Source: Betaproteobacteria bacterium (lineage in GTDB: Bacteria > Pseudomonadota > Gammaproteobacteria > Burkholderiales > Burkholderiaceae_C). From it: 36,604 nt of DNA. Within the stretch, counting starts at the first letter, position 1; every line of letters starts with the position of its first letter. Shown here one piece after another: positions 1 to 7,249 of the stretch. The stretch is from the NCBI GenBank assembly GCA_024641925.1, contig JAHECB010000010.1:1-36604 (forward strand), written 5' to 3'. Made by a program: the position numbers and the translations under genes. Under the pieces are notes generated by a model, which worked only from the letters and a program-made list of their open reading frames with translations, was not told the origin of the DNA and did no database searches.

Positions 1-513
1 ACCAACGACATCTACACCAAGGAAGACCAGCGCCTGCTCACCGAAGCCGGTGCGCTGGAACCCGAACGCATCGTGGGGGTTGAAACGGGCGGCTGCCCGC
101 ACACGGCCATCCGCGAAGACGCGTCCATCAACCTGGTGGCGGTGGACCAGATGCTGCAGCGCTTTCCCGATGCCGACATCGTGTTCATCGAATCGGGTGG
201 CGACAACCTGGCCGCCACCTTCAGCCCCGAGCTGAGCGACCTGACCATCTACGTCATCGACGTGGCCGGCGGCGAAAAGATCCCGCGCAAGGGCGGCCCC
301 GGCATCACCAAGAGCGATCTGTTTGTCATCAACAAGACCGACCTGGCGCCTTACGTGGGCGCCGACCTGGCCGTGATGGAGGCCGACACCCAGCGCATGC
401 GGCGCGGCAAGGCCTACGTGATGACCAACCTGAAAACCCAGACCGGGCTGGCCGAGGTGGTGAACTTCATTGAACAGCGCGGCTTGTTGCTGGAAGGACA
501 GCCCAGCGCCTGA
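1..513 (+). CDS. ureG: UreG, urease accessory GTPase (5' end outside window)
   Basis: UreG is the SIMIBI-class GTPase that, with UreD, UreF and UreE, delivers nickel to apo-urease in the cytoplasm. Frame 1 is open from the first base and gives the last 170 residues. The Cys-Pro-His metal-binding motif lies in [31 protein letters not shown] is the usual UreG core, and NKTD (in [15 protein letters not shown]) is the guanine-specificity motif. The P-loop lies upstream of the window. The tail [11 protein letters not shown] is a normal UreG C-terminus. The structural genes ureABC and ureEF are presumably to the left. A hairpin 11 bases after the stop suggests an operon end. ureD is not adjacent; it lies about 2.3 kb downstream. 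Confidence 0.97.
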   Translation, partial: TNDIYTKEDQRLLTEAGALEPERIVGVETGGCPHTAIREDASINLVAVDQMLQRFPDADIVFIESGGDNLAATFSPELSDLTIYVIDVAGGEKIPRKGGPGITKSDLFVINKTDLAPYVGADLAVMEADTQRMRRGKAYVMTNLKTQTGLAEVVNFIEQRGLLLEGQPSA

Positions 514-523
514 GCGCGCGGCC

Positions 524-541
524 GCTGACGGGCCTGTCAGC
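524..541 (+). terminator. Hairpin just after ureG
   Basis: GCTGAC (524-529) and GTCAGC (536-541) form a perfect 6-bp stem with a 6-base loop, 11 bases after the ureG stop. No U-run follows, so it is at best a weak or Rho-assisted terminator or an mRNA 3'-end stabiliser. The terminator call is inference from position. Confidence 0.4.
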
Positions 542-585
542 AGCCACCCGCGCCGCGGCATCAAACGCCAACCCGGACCCAGCCC

Positions 586-1101
586 ATGCCCCGCTACGTG
601 GCCTTTCTTCGCGGCGTCAGCCCGCAAAACGCCAGGATGCCCGACCTGAAACGCTGCTTTGAGGCCGCCGGCTTCAGCAAGGTGAAGACCGTGCTGTCCA
701 GCGGCAACGTGGTCTTCGACAGCCCGTCGAAGACCGAATCCGCCATCGAAAACGCGGCTGAAGCGGCGATGCAGCAAGGGCTGGGGCGCAGTTTTTGCAC
801 CATCGTGCGGCCGGTTGACCGTCTGACGCATCTGCTGCAGAGTGACCCCTACGCGGCAAGCGGGGCGCCCCCGCAGGCCAAGCGCGTGGTGACTTTCATG
901 CGTGATGTCATGACGCCGAAGATGCCACTGCCCTTTTTGGCCGACGACGCCGCGGTGCTGTGCCAACACGGCCGCGAGGTCTTCACCGCCTACCTGCCCC
1001 ATCCCAAGGGCCCCGTTTTCATGACCCTGATCGAACGTTCCTTTGGCCGTGACGTCACCACCCGCACCTGGGAAACGGTCAGGAAATGCGCGGCGGCTTG
1101 A
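586..1101 (+). CDS. DUF1697 family protein
   Basis: This 171-residue protein matches DUF1697 in length and opening pattern. It begins MPRYVAFLRGVSPQNARMP, followed by a Phe-Glu-Ala-Ala-Gly-Phe stretch and VLSSGNVVFDSPS, the family's hallmark SGNVVF segment. DUF1697 proteins are small, cytoplasmic and of unknown function. The start ATG is preceded by a weak GGACCC-type ribosome site. The gene lies between ureG and a GGCT-like gene on the same strand, 72 bases after the ureG stop. Nothing links it to urease beyond location. No signal peptide or membrane segment is visible. Confidence 0.85.
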   Translation: MPRYVAFLRGVSPQNARMPDLKRCFEAAGFSKVKTVLSSGNVVFDSPSKTESAIENAAEAAMQQGLGRSFCTIVRPVDRLTHLLQSDPYAASGAPPQAKRVVTFMRDVMTPKMPLPFLADDAAVLCQHGREVFTAYLPHPKGPVFMTLIERSFGRDVTTRTWETVRKCAAA

Positions 1102-1124
1102 CCCACTCACACGTCCCAATCTGC

Positions 1125-1139
1125 ATGAAGTTTCCATGA
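1125..1139 (+). promoter_or_regulatory. Five-codon mini-ORF overlapping the next start
   Basis: ATG AAG TTT CCA TGA reads MKFP-stop, and its TGA overlaps the ATG at 1136 (ATGA). A CCCAAT hexamer at 1115-1120 could act as a weak -10. It may be a translational coupler for the downstream gene, but a chance occurrence is quite possible. Confidence 0.25.
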
Positions 1140-1660
1140 CCCCCACAACGCCCACCGACTTCCTGTACTTCGCCTACGGTTCCAACCTGCTGTCGCGGCG
1201 CCTGCTGGCCCGCACACCGTCGGCAACGGCCCTTGGCGTGGGTGCGCTCAAGGGCCATGAGCTGCGCTGGCACATGGCCTCCACCGACGGCTCGGGCAAG
1301 TGCGACGTGGTGCCGTCGGCCCATGACACGGCGCAGGTGTACGGCGTGGTCTACCGCATTCAGCACGTCGACAAGCCGGTGCTCGACGCGGCCGAATCAC
1401 TGGGTGTCGGCTACCAGGAGCAGTTGGTGACGGTTCACATGCCCACCGGGCCCTTGCAAGCCTGGCTGTATGTGGCACTTCGGCGCGACCCCGCCGTCGT
1501 ACCCTATGACTGGTACCACGCGCTGGTGCTGTCCGGCGCCCAGGAACATGGCCTGCCGCCCGGCTATATCCAGACGTTGCACAACGTGCCCACCCAGCCC
1601 GACGCCGATGCCGACCGGGCTCAGCGCCATTTCAGCCTGACACGACCCGACCAGCGCTGA
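1136..1660 (+). CDS. Gamma-glutamylcyclotransferase-like (AIG2/GGCT fold) protein
   Basis: A 174-residue protein with the GGCT-like substrate loop FAYGSNL at about residues 11-17 and a candidate catalytic Glu in LDAAESLGVGYQEQ, as in gamma-glutamylcyclotransferases. These enzymes release 5-oxoproline from gamma-glutamyl amino acids or related gamma-glutamylamines. The substrate cannot be told from sequence. The ATG at 1136 was chosen because the YFAYGSN motif then sits near the N-terminus as in the family; the in-frame GTG at 1043 would add about 31 unrelated residues overlapping the DUF1697 gene. There is no signal peptide, so it is cytoplasmic. Confidence 0.85.
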   Translation: MTPTTPTDFLYFAYGSNLLSRRLLARTPSATALGVGALKGHELRWHMASTDGSGKCDVVPSAHDTAQVYGVVYRIQHVDKPVLDAAESLGVGYQEQLVTVHMPTGPLQAWLYVALRRDPAVVPYDWYHALVLSGAQEHGLPPGYIQTLHNVPTQPDADADRAQRHFSLTRPDQR

Positions 1661-1741
1661 CCCGGCACTGCGCACTCGCCAGCGTGCGGCGCTGCGGCGC
1701 TGCCGCAGAATGCCGTCAACGGTTTCCCGAGCAAAACGCCC

Positions 1742-2800
1742 ATGCACATCACCCGCGCCAACCTGGACGACGCTGTCAAGCAAGGCCTGCTGTCGGCAGA
1801 GCAGGGCCAGGCACTGTGGGCGTTTTGGCAGCAGCAGCAACAAGCCACACCCAGCTTCAAGCCGGCGCACATCCTGTACTACCTGGGCGGGCTGATCGCC
1901 ATCGGCGCCATGAGCTTGTTCATGACGCTGGGCTGGGAGCAGTTTGGCGGCACCGGCCTGATGCTGATCGCGCTGGCTTATGGCGCGGTGCTGGTGGGCT
2001 TGACCGAGGTGCTGCTGCGCAAGCGGCAACTGGCCATTCCGGCGGGCATCACCGCGACGCTGGCGGTGGTGCTGGTGCCCTTGGCGGTCTACGGCGCCCA
2101 AAACGCCCTGGGCCTGTGGCCCGACGACGGGCCGCAAGACGGCAGCTACCGCGATTACCACCGTTTCATCGACTGGCGCTGGCTGCTGATGGAGCTGGCC
2201 ACGCTGGCAGCCGGTGCCGTGGCGCTGTGGCGCTATCGGCTGCCCTTTCTGGTGATGCCGATCGCCGTGACGCTGTGGTACCTGAGCATGGACTTCACGC
2301 CTTTTGTGCTGGGCACCGATCACGTTGAGGTATTTTCCGATGCGCGCAAGTGGGTGTCGGTCGGCTTTGGTCTGTTGATGCTCGGGCTGGCCTTCTGGGT
2401 GGACGTGCGCTCAAAAAGCAGCCGGGACTTTGCCTTCTGGCTGTACCTGTTTGGCGTGCTGGCCTTCTGGGGCGGGCTGAGCAGCTTGCACTCGGACAGC
2501 GCGTGGTCCAAGTTGGTCTACCTGTGCATCAACCTGGCGCTGATCGCCAAGGGCGCAATGCTGTCGCGTCGCGTGCTGGCGGTGTTTGGTGCGCTGGGAG
2601 TGGCCGGCTACCTGGGCTACCTGTCGCATGACGTGTTCAAGGACAGCCTGCTGTTTCCGGTTGCCTTGTCGGCCATCGGTCTGGGGGTGGTGGCGGCGGG
2701 CATCGGGTGGCAACGCCACGAAGATGCGCTGGGCAATGTCTTGCGGCGCTGGATGCCGACACCGCTGCGCGAGCTGGTCGAGCGGCGGGCAGGGCAGTGA
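1742..2800 (+). CDS. DUF2157 multi-pass membrane protein
   Basis: This 352-residue protein starts with a soluble helical segment (residues 1-45, with a Gln run at about 35-39), followed by YYLGGLIAIGAMSLFMTLGW and roughly eight to ten hydrophobic segments to about residue 330. The N-terminal soluble region followed by a helical membrane body is the DUF2157 layout. Function is unknown. Its TGA overlaps the GTG start of ureD (GTGA at 2797-2800), so the two are probably translated from one message. Whether it acts in urease maturation, for example in metal or urea transport, is not shown by the sequence. The start ATG is preceded by GAGCAAAACGCCC, a poor ribosome site. Confidence 0.8.
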   Translation: MHITRANLDDAVKQGLLSAEQGQALWAFWQQQQQATPSFKPAHILYYLGGLIAIGAMSLFMTLGWEQFGGTGLMLIALAYGAVLVGLTEVLLRKRQLAIPAGITATLAVVLVPLAVYGAQNALGLWPDDGPQDGSYRDYHRFIDWRWLLMELATLAAGAVALWRYRLPFLVMPIAVTLWYLSMDFTPFVLGTDHVEVFSDARKWVSVGFGLLMLGLAFWVDVRSKSSRDFAFWLYLFGVLAFWGGLSSLHSDSAWSKLVYLCINLALIAKGAMLSRRVLAVFGALGVAGYLGYLSHDVFKDSLLFPVALSAIGLGVVAAGIGWQRHEDALGNVLRRWMPTPLRELVERRAGQ

Positions 2801-3642
2801 CGGTGGTGCCCAAGGGCTGGTTGGGTGAACTGTCCTTGCGCTACCGGGCGCAGCAGGGCCGCACCGTGGCGCAGGACCGCCATACCGGCCCGCTGCGGGT
2901 GCTGCAAAGCCTATACCCCGAAGGCCCGGCCATCTGCCACCACGTGCTGGTCCACCCGCCCGGTGGGCTGGTGGGTGGCGACGAACTGGTGCTGCAGGCA
3001 GACCTGGACAGCGGCACCCACGCGCTCATCACCACACCGGGCGCCACACGCTACTACCGCAGCGACGGCCTGCAGGCACGGCAGACCGTGCGCTTGAAGC
3101 TGGCCGCCGGCAGCCGTCTGGAATGGCTGCCCATGGAGACCATTGCGCACCCCGGGTGTGCCGCGGTCAGCCAGGTGCAGTTTGAACTGGCGCCGGGTGC
3201 TGCGATGATGGGCTGGGACCTGCTGGCCCTGGGTCTGCCGGCCAGCAAAGCCGCTTTCGACAGTGGCCGCTTCGAGCAACGCCTGCACTGGCCCGGCGTC
3301 TGGCTGGAGCGTGCGCAGATTGACGCGACCGATGATCTGTTGCTGAACAGTCCCTTGGGCCTGGCCGGCCACCGGGCCGTGGGCACCTTGTGGTTTGCGT
3401 CGGGGTCTGTCCTGGCGCCGGCGCTGGCGCAGAGCTTGAAGGACCAGGCCCGGGAAGTGGCGGGGGCGTCAGCGCTGGCGACCAGCGCGGGCTGCACGGC
3501 GCCCGATCCGCGACTGGTGGTGCTGCGTGTGCTGGCGCCCCGCGTGGAACCGGCCATGACGCTGCTGCAAGCCGTGTGGGCTGAGTGGCGTACATTGGCC
3601 TGGGGCCTGGAACCCACCGCGCCAAGGCTGTGGCGCACCTGA
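2797..3642 (+). CDS. ureD: UreD (UreH), urease accessory protein
   Basis: UreD binds apo-urease and forms the UreDFG complex through which nickel reaches the active site. The 281-residue product carries recognisable UreD segments: GWLGELSLRY near the N-terminus, the HVLVHPPGGLVGGDEL block at about residues 47-62, TTPGATRYYRS, and LEWLPMETIAHPG. The GTG at 2797 overlaps the DUF2157 stop by four bases and gives the usual length; GTG codons at 2803 and 2806 are alternatives. An upstream GGGCAGGGC could serve as ribosome site. Its position is unusual: in most Burkholderiales ureD precedes ureA, but here it follows ureG with three unrelated genes between. Confidence 0.93.
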   Translation: MTVVPKGWLGELSLRYRAQQGRTVAQDRHTGPLRVLQSLYPEGPAICHHVLVHPPGGLVGGDELVLQADLDSGTHALITTPGATRYYRSDGLQARQTVRLKLAAGSRLEWLPMETIAHPGCAAVSQVQFELAPGAAMMGWDLLALGLPASKAAFDSGRFEQRLHWPGVWLERAQIDATDDLLLNSPLGLAGHRAVGTLWFASGSVLAPALAQSLKDQAREVAGASALATSAGCTAPDPRLVVLRVLAPRVEPAMTLLQAVWAEWRTLAWGLEPTAPRLWRT

Positions 3643-3699
3643 CGCGCCGACGCCCCTAGACTGCAAGCCCTGATACCCGAACGCCCAAGGAGCTCCGGC

Positions 3700-4287
3700 T
3701 TGAAGTTGAAGATGTCGCAGAAGTCCCTGTTCGCGGTGCTGCTGCGCTCGCCCTGGTGGATCAGCCTGTTGATCGCCGCCACGCTGGCGCTGTTGGCCTG
3801 GGTGCTGCTGCCGCAGGCCTACAAGGCGGTGGGTGTGGTGTCCAACCTGCCCTTTGTGGTGATCGCGGCCATGGCCGCCTGGAAGCAGCGCGGCCAACCC
3901 AGCCCGGCCCAGGTGAGCCGGACGCTGCAGGCCGTTGCCGCCATGCCGTGGCCACAGTTTGCTCATCTGCTGGAACAGGCCTTTCAGCGCGATGGCCATG
4001 TGCTGCAGCGGCGGTCCGGTGTGGCGGACTTTGAACTTGAACGCAGCGGCCGGCGCATGCTGGTCAGTGCCCGACGCTGGAAAACGGCCCGCACCGGTCT
4101 GGAGCCGTTGCGACTGCTGCAGGCCGAACGCGAAAAGAGCGATGCGCCGGATGCGCTGTACGTCAGCCTGGGTGCGCTCAGCGAGGGTGCCGCCGCCTAC
4201 GCCAAGCAGCAAGGCATCACCATCTGGCAAGCGGCCGAATTGGCGCGTGCGCTGCGGGGCCTGATTCCGAGCGCCCTCAAAGCCTGA
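3700..4287 (+). CDS. Membrane-anchored Mrr-type restriction endonuclease-like domain protein
   Basis: This 195-residue protein has two membrane segments (about residues 17-39 and 45-61) followed by a cytoplasmic domain like the Mrr catalytic fold: PWPQFAHLLEQAFQRDGH, then a core strand pair around SGVADFELERSGRRMLVSARRW. In active Mrr-like nucleases this region carries an Asp and then (Q/E)-x-K before Arg-Trp. Here the Asp is present (D110) but the pair reads S123-A-R125, so nuclease activity is doubtful. A TTG start at 3700 is preferred because AAGGAG at 3687-3692 sits 7 bases upstream; the ATG at 3712 is too far (19 bases). It follows ureD by 57 bases. Confidence 0.7.
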   Translation: MKLKMSQKSLFAVLLRSPWWISLLIAATLALLAWVLLPQAYKAVGVVSNLPFVVIAAMAAWKQRGQPSPAQVSRTLQAVAAMPWPQFAHLLEQAFQRDGHVLQRRSGVADFELERSGRRMLVSARRWKTARTGLEPLRLLQAEREKSDAPDALYVSLGALSEGAAAYAKQQGITIWQAAELARALRGLIPSALKA

Positions 4288-4319
4288 TTCAGGTCCGCCG
4301 CTTCCTTGGGTTCGGGCCG

Positions 4320-4353
4320 GGCCAGGCCGAACATGCGGCCGCGGTGCCTGGCC
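4320..4353. repeat. 8-bp inverted repeat abutting the FNR box
   Basis: GGCCAGGC (4320-4327) and GCCTGGCC (4346-4353) are perfect inverted arms around an 18-base loop that itself contains the palindrome GCGGCCGC (4335-4342). It lies 33 bases after the Mrr-like gene and directly touches the FNR-type site. It may terminate upstream transcription, although no U-run follows. Confidence 0.5.
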
Positions 4354-4368
4354 TTGATGTGCATCAAG
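4353..4368. promoter_or_regulatory. FNR/Anr/Dnr-type binding site
   Basis: CTTGAT-GTGC-ATCAAG contains the exact consensus TTGAT-N4-ATCAA (4354-4367) of FNR/Anr-family oxygen- or NO-responsive regulators, extended to 6-bp arms. The centre is at 4360.5. If the TATACC at 4393-4398 is the -10, the site centres near -43, close to the class II activator position. The match is seen in the sequence; the regulatory role is inference from the family consensus. Confidence 0.75.
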
Positions 4369-4392
4369 TGCGACTACATGGCCTGCCGTCAG

Positions 4393-4412
4393 TATACCCA
4401 CTACCGTATATA
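4393..4412 (+). promoter_or_regulatory. Candidate -10 region and small dyad
   Basis: TATACC (4393-4398) and TATATA (4407-4412) are rare AT-rich hexamers in this GC-rich DNA and are the best -10 candidates for the gene starting at 4427. TATAC (4393-4397) and GTATA (4406-4410) also form a dyad with an 8-base spacer that could be a second operator. Confidence 0.5.
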
Positions 4413-4426
4413 AAACAGGCTTCGAC

Positions 4427-5164
4427 ATGCACGCCACCCATCGCCATCCGGCCTTCACCTCATGGTCGCTCGCGGCCGTCCTGGCCTTGGCGGTTGCCGC
4501 CACGCCGGCGCGCGCCGCAGACGCCGTCACCGACGCCTTGAAGGCCGCCTACGCCCCGTACCGCGAGGCGCTGTTCAGAACCAACAGCAAAGCACAGCCC
4601 GAATCCGAAGCGGCCATGGTGGCGGCGCGTGCTGCCTGGAAAGCGGTCGGCGACCGCTACGGCACCCAAACGCCGGCGCCCTACGACCGCGACAGCCAGT
4701 TCGGCACGACGCTTGCGCAGGTGGACACGGTGTACACCAACGCTGCCGCCCAAGTGGCCGCGCACCAGCTGCCCCAGGCGCACGAAACGCTGGAAGAGGC
4801 ACGTGACCTGATGGCGGAGTTGCGCCGACGCAATGGCGTCATCGTCTACAGCGACCACATGAACGCCTACCACGCGGTGATGGAGCAGGTGCTGCTGGAA
4901 GACGCCAAGAAACTGGGTCAGCCGGGCGGCATGCATACCATGACGGGCCAGGCTGCGGTACTGAACTTCCTGGCGCAGCGCCTGAGCACCGAGGCGCCGG
5001 CCGACGTGGTGGCACAACCCGGCTTCAAGCCTTTGGTGGACGCGGTTCTGGCCTCGGTGGCCGGATTGCGTGCTGCCGTCGAGCGCCAGGACGAGGCGGC
5101 GGTCCGCGCTGCCGTGGGCCAGCTCAAGGCACCCTACAGCCGGCTGTTCCTGACATTTGGCTAG
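4427..5164 (+). CDS. Exported helical protein of unknown function under a predicted FNR-type promoter
   Basis: I do not recognise a specific family. The 245-residue product has a clear Sec signal peptide (hydrophobic core SLAAVLALAVAATPARA, likely cleaved after A30). The rest is almost entirely amphipathic helix, reminiscent of four-helix periplasmic proteins of the cytochrome c-prime/c556 type, but there is no CXXCH haem site, so it is not a c-type cytochrome. Histidines and methionines cluster in SDHMNAYHAVMEQ and in PGGMHTM, which could bind a metal or haem b. The TAG stop lies in CTAG (5161-5164), shared with the stop of the convergent reductase gene. The FNR-like box suggests induction at low oxygen. 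Confidence 0.75.
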   Translation: MHATHRHPAFTSWSLAAVLALAVAATPARAADAVTDALKAAYAPYREALFRTNSKAQPESEAAMVAARAAWKAVGDRYGTQTPAPYDRDSQFGTTLAQVDTVYTNAAAQVAAHQLPQAHETLEEARDLMAELRRRNGVIVYSDHMNAYHAVMEQVLLEDAKKLGQPGGMHTMTGQAAVLNFLAQRLSTEAPADVVAQPGFKPLVDAVLASVAGLRAAVERQDEAAVRAAVGQLKAPYSRLFLTFG

Positions 5165-6096
5165 CCCTGGCGAGGACCGGGCGCCTGGCTGTGCGCGCGC
5201 ACCTGCGCATCAACAAAGGCCTCCAGCCGTGTCAGGCGAATACCGAATCGGCGCTCGAGTTCTGCGGCGCCGCTGAAGGTTTCGTCAAAAGCGTCGTCGG
5301 GCAAGCTCAGCAGGTGCATCAGCCGCGCCACACCGGGGTGAAATGGCCGGGCCAACCCCGACACCATGCGCGCCACGCCTGCGGGCAGGTGCGACACCTT
5401 CAGGGGTCTGCGCGCCAGGCGAGCGTAGAGCGCGGCCACTTCGGCATTGGTGGCATTGTCGGGGCCGCCGATGTCCAGTTGCGAGAAGGGCAGCGGGTCG
5501 TCCAGGAGTGCGTGCACGGCAAACTGCGCAACGTCCGCAGCGGCAACGAAGTTGCGTCGTTTGGTGCCAGGGCCAACCAGCTTTGCCTGACCCTTGCGCA
5601 ACACATTCAGCCCGTTGAAGTTGTGTACATGGTGTTCCATGAAGGCGGTCGGTCGCAGGATGGCGAAGGCCATGCCGCTGGTGGCCACCACCTGCTCGAT
5701 GGCGTGTTTGGTGCGAAAGAAGTCGGTCGGCTGGTCGGGTGACGCCAACAACGCCGAGGTGTAGACAAAACGATGTACGCCAGCGGCGCGCGCGGCATCG
5801 ATGAGTGTGCGGTGTCCGGTGTCATCAACCGCTTCCGAGCGCCAGCGCCCGCGGCCGAGCAGGCTGTGCGCTGCGGCCAGTACCTGCGTCACGCCGGTCA
5901 GTGCGCGTTCGATCGAGGCGCGGTCGGTGAGGTCGCCGGCCACGATCTCGGCGCCGGCGGCACGCAGGTCGGCTGCGGCCTGCGGGTGGCGGCACAGGCC
6001 GCGCACGGCAACACCGCGCTCGAGCAGCGCGTGGATGGTGGGCCGCCCCAGCGCACCGCTGGCACCCACGACCAGTACCCGTGGACTGTTTTTCAT
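5161..6096 (-). CDS. NmrA/atypical SDR-family NAD(P)-binding oxidoreductase
   Basis: A 311-residue protein beginning RVLVVGASGALGRPTIHALL, the glycine-rich GxxGxxG nucleotide-binding loop of atypical (extended) short-chain dehydrogenases. AGDLTDRASIERAL and FVYTSALLAS (Ser of the active-site region) follow, then RPTAFMEHHVHNF. An NmrA-like or NAD(P)H-binding family (UDP-epimerase related) assignment fits. A typical YxxxK is not evident, so it may bind cofactor without classical catalysis. Substrate is unknown. The gene is convergent with the exported protein gene and overlaps it by four bases. Confidence 0.85.
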   Translation of the reverse strand: MKNSPRVLVVGASGALGRPTIHALLERGVAVRGLCRHPQAAADLRAAGAEIVAGDLTDRASIERALTGVTQVLAAAHSLLGRGRWRSEAVDDTGHRTLIDAARAAGVHRFVYTSALLASPDQPTDFFRTKHAIEQVVATSGMAFAILRPTAFMEHHVHNFNGLNVLRKGQAKLVGPGTKRRNFVAAADVAQFAVHALLDDPLPFSQLDIGGPDNATNAEVAALYARLARRPLKVSHLPAGVARMVSGLARPFHPGVARLMHLLSLPDDAFDETFSGAAELERRFGIRLTRLEAFVDAQVRAHSQAPGPRQG

Positions 6097-6263
6097 GGAC
6101 TTCGTCGCTCGGTCATGTTGGTGCCGGCAGGGCGGGGAGTTTCAGGTCCGGGACGCCGAAGAATAACGGAGACATGGCGGCGGCAGGGGCCGGTGCAGCA
6201 CCCACAAGCCCAGCCCCAGCAGGGCCGGGGCGGCCAGGCATGGTCGCCGAAGCTGCCAGCCGC

Positions 6264-7033
6264 CTACAGCACGCCAAAGTCGCGCAGGGTCTGCTCGGGT
6301 GGCGACGCCGCAGCCAGCCGCCAGGCCGCCGCCCACACCGGCCCGGCCAGGTGGCTTCGCAGTTCGGCCAGCGCGTGCTCCCAGTCGCTGCGTTCCTGCA
6401 GCGTCATCACGGTGGCCGCCAGCATGACCTGATTGTCCAGTTCGTCGGCGCCCTCGGCAAACAACGGCAAGGCCCGCGCATCGGGCTGGCTTTGCAGCAG
6501 CAGAAAACCCGGCCAGCGGCAATGCAGCAGAGCGTCGCGGCGGTGGCCCAGTTGCCAGCTGGTGGCGATGCTGCGCCGCGTCCATTCACAGGCCTGGTCG
6601 ACATCGCCCTCGGCCAGTGAAATGCGGGCCAGCATGTGCTTGGCGCGGGCCACTATGAAGCCGTAGCCGACGCTGCTGGCCGTGCTGAAGGTTTCATCGG
6701 CACAGTGCCGCGCGCTGTCCAACTGCCCCAGCCGCGCGTGGACCATGGTCAGATGATGGGTCACCGGGGTCAGGCACCAGGCATCGGCCAGGGTCTGAAA
6801 CGCGCGCGTGATGCCATCAGGGTGTCCAGTGCCTGCGCCTCGCTGCCCGGTTGCCAGGCCAGCGCCATGCCCTTGATGCCCGTGGCCAAGGCGGCGTCCC
6901 ATTCGCTGGGCAGCGATTCAAACAGCTGGATGCAGCGGTCCAGCGCCGCGCCGACCTGTTGTGGCGCGCGGCCCAGCAGCGTGAAGGCCTGCATCTGCAG
7001 CGCCTGCGCCTTCCGGCATGAGTTGCATGGCAC
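6264..7033 (-). pseudogene. Frameshifted, truncated TPR-domain remnant
   Basis: Two adjacent minus-strand frames read as one helical repeat protein. The 5' part (7033 to about 6811) reads LQMQAFTLLGRAPQQVGAAL and later GMALAWQPGSEAQALDTL. The 3' part (about 6812 to 6264) reads AFQTLADAWCLTPVTHHLTM, HARLGQLDSARHCADE and KHMLARISLAEGDVDQACEW, and stops after LRDFGVL. The join needs one frameshift near 6811. The N-terminus is missing: a stop lies at 7040-7042 in frame. The pattern resembles the C-terminal TPR regions of large LuxR, SARP or cyclase/STAND regulators, like the gene at 30173-32980, but I cannot show direct kinship. Confidence 0.6.
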
Positions 7034-7133
7034 GTATGGTCACCATTGCGCTACACACGGTTACCAACACAGCGTGCCGTGGGCCAACTGATGCACCAAG
7101 GCCCAAAAAAGGGAATGCTCGCCGTTCAAGATT

Positions 7134-7153
7134 GTTGTCGATGCGCCGACAAC
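7134..7153. promoter_or_regulatory. Inverted repeat upstream of LuxR-type gene
   Basis: GTTGTCG (7134-7140) and CGACAAC (7147-7153) are perfect 7-bp arms with a 6-base spacer, about 100 bases before the start of the regulator at 7250. A 20-bp dyad of this kind fits a LuxR-family operator, possibly autoregulatory. The rest of 7034-7249 holds only smaller dyads (for example ATGGT-C-ACCAT at 7036-7046, and TGGGCC/GGCCCA at 7080-7105) and no gene. Confidence 0.4.
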
Positions 7154-7249
7154 GGGGCATGAAATGCGTATCCAGTGCCGCCTTCACGACACGCAGCAAC
7201 CCGCCTGCCAATATCCATTCAGCACCGTTCGCCTGTACAGGAGCAGCAC

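Noticed and set aside
1397-2323. 308-residue minus-strand frame over DUF2157
   Set aside because: Antisense to a membrane protein gene; very rich in Gln/His/Arg, with no recognisable domain.
4335-4342. GCGGCCGC as a site of biological meaning
   Set aside because: It is a simple palindrome in GC-rich DNA; counted only as part of the hairpin.
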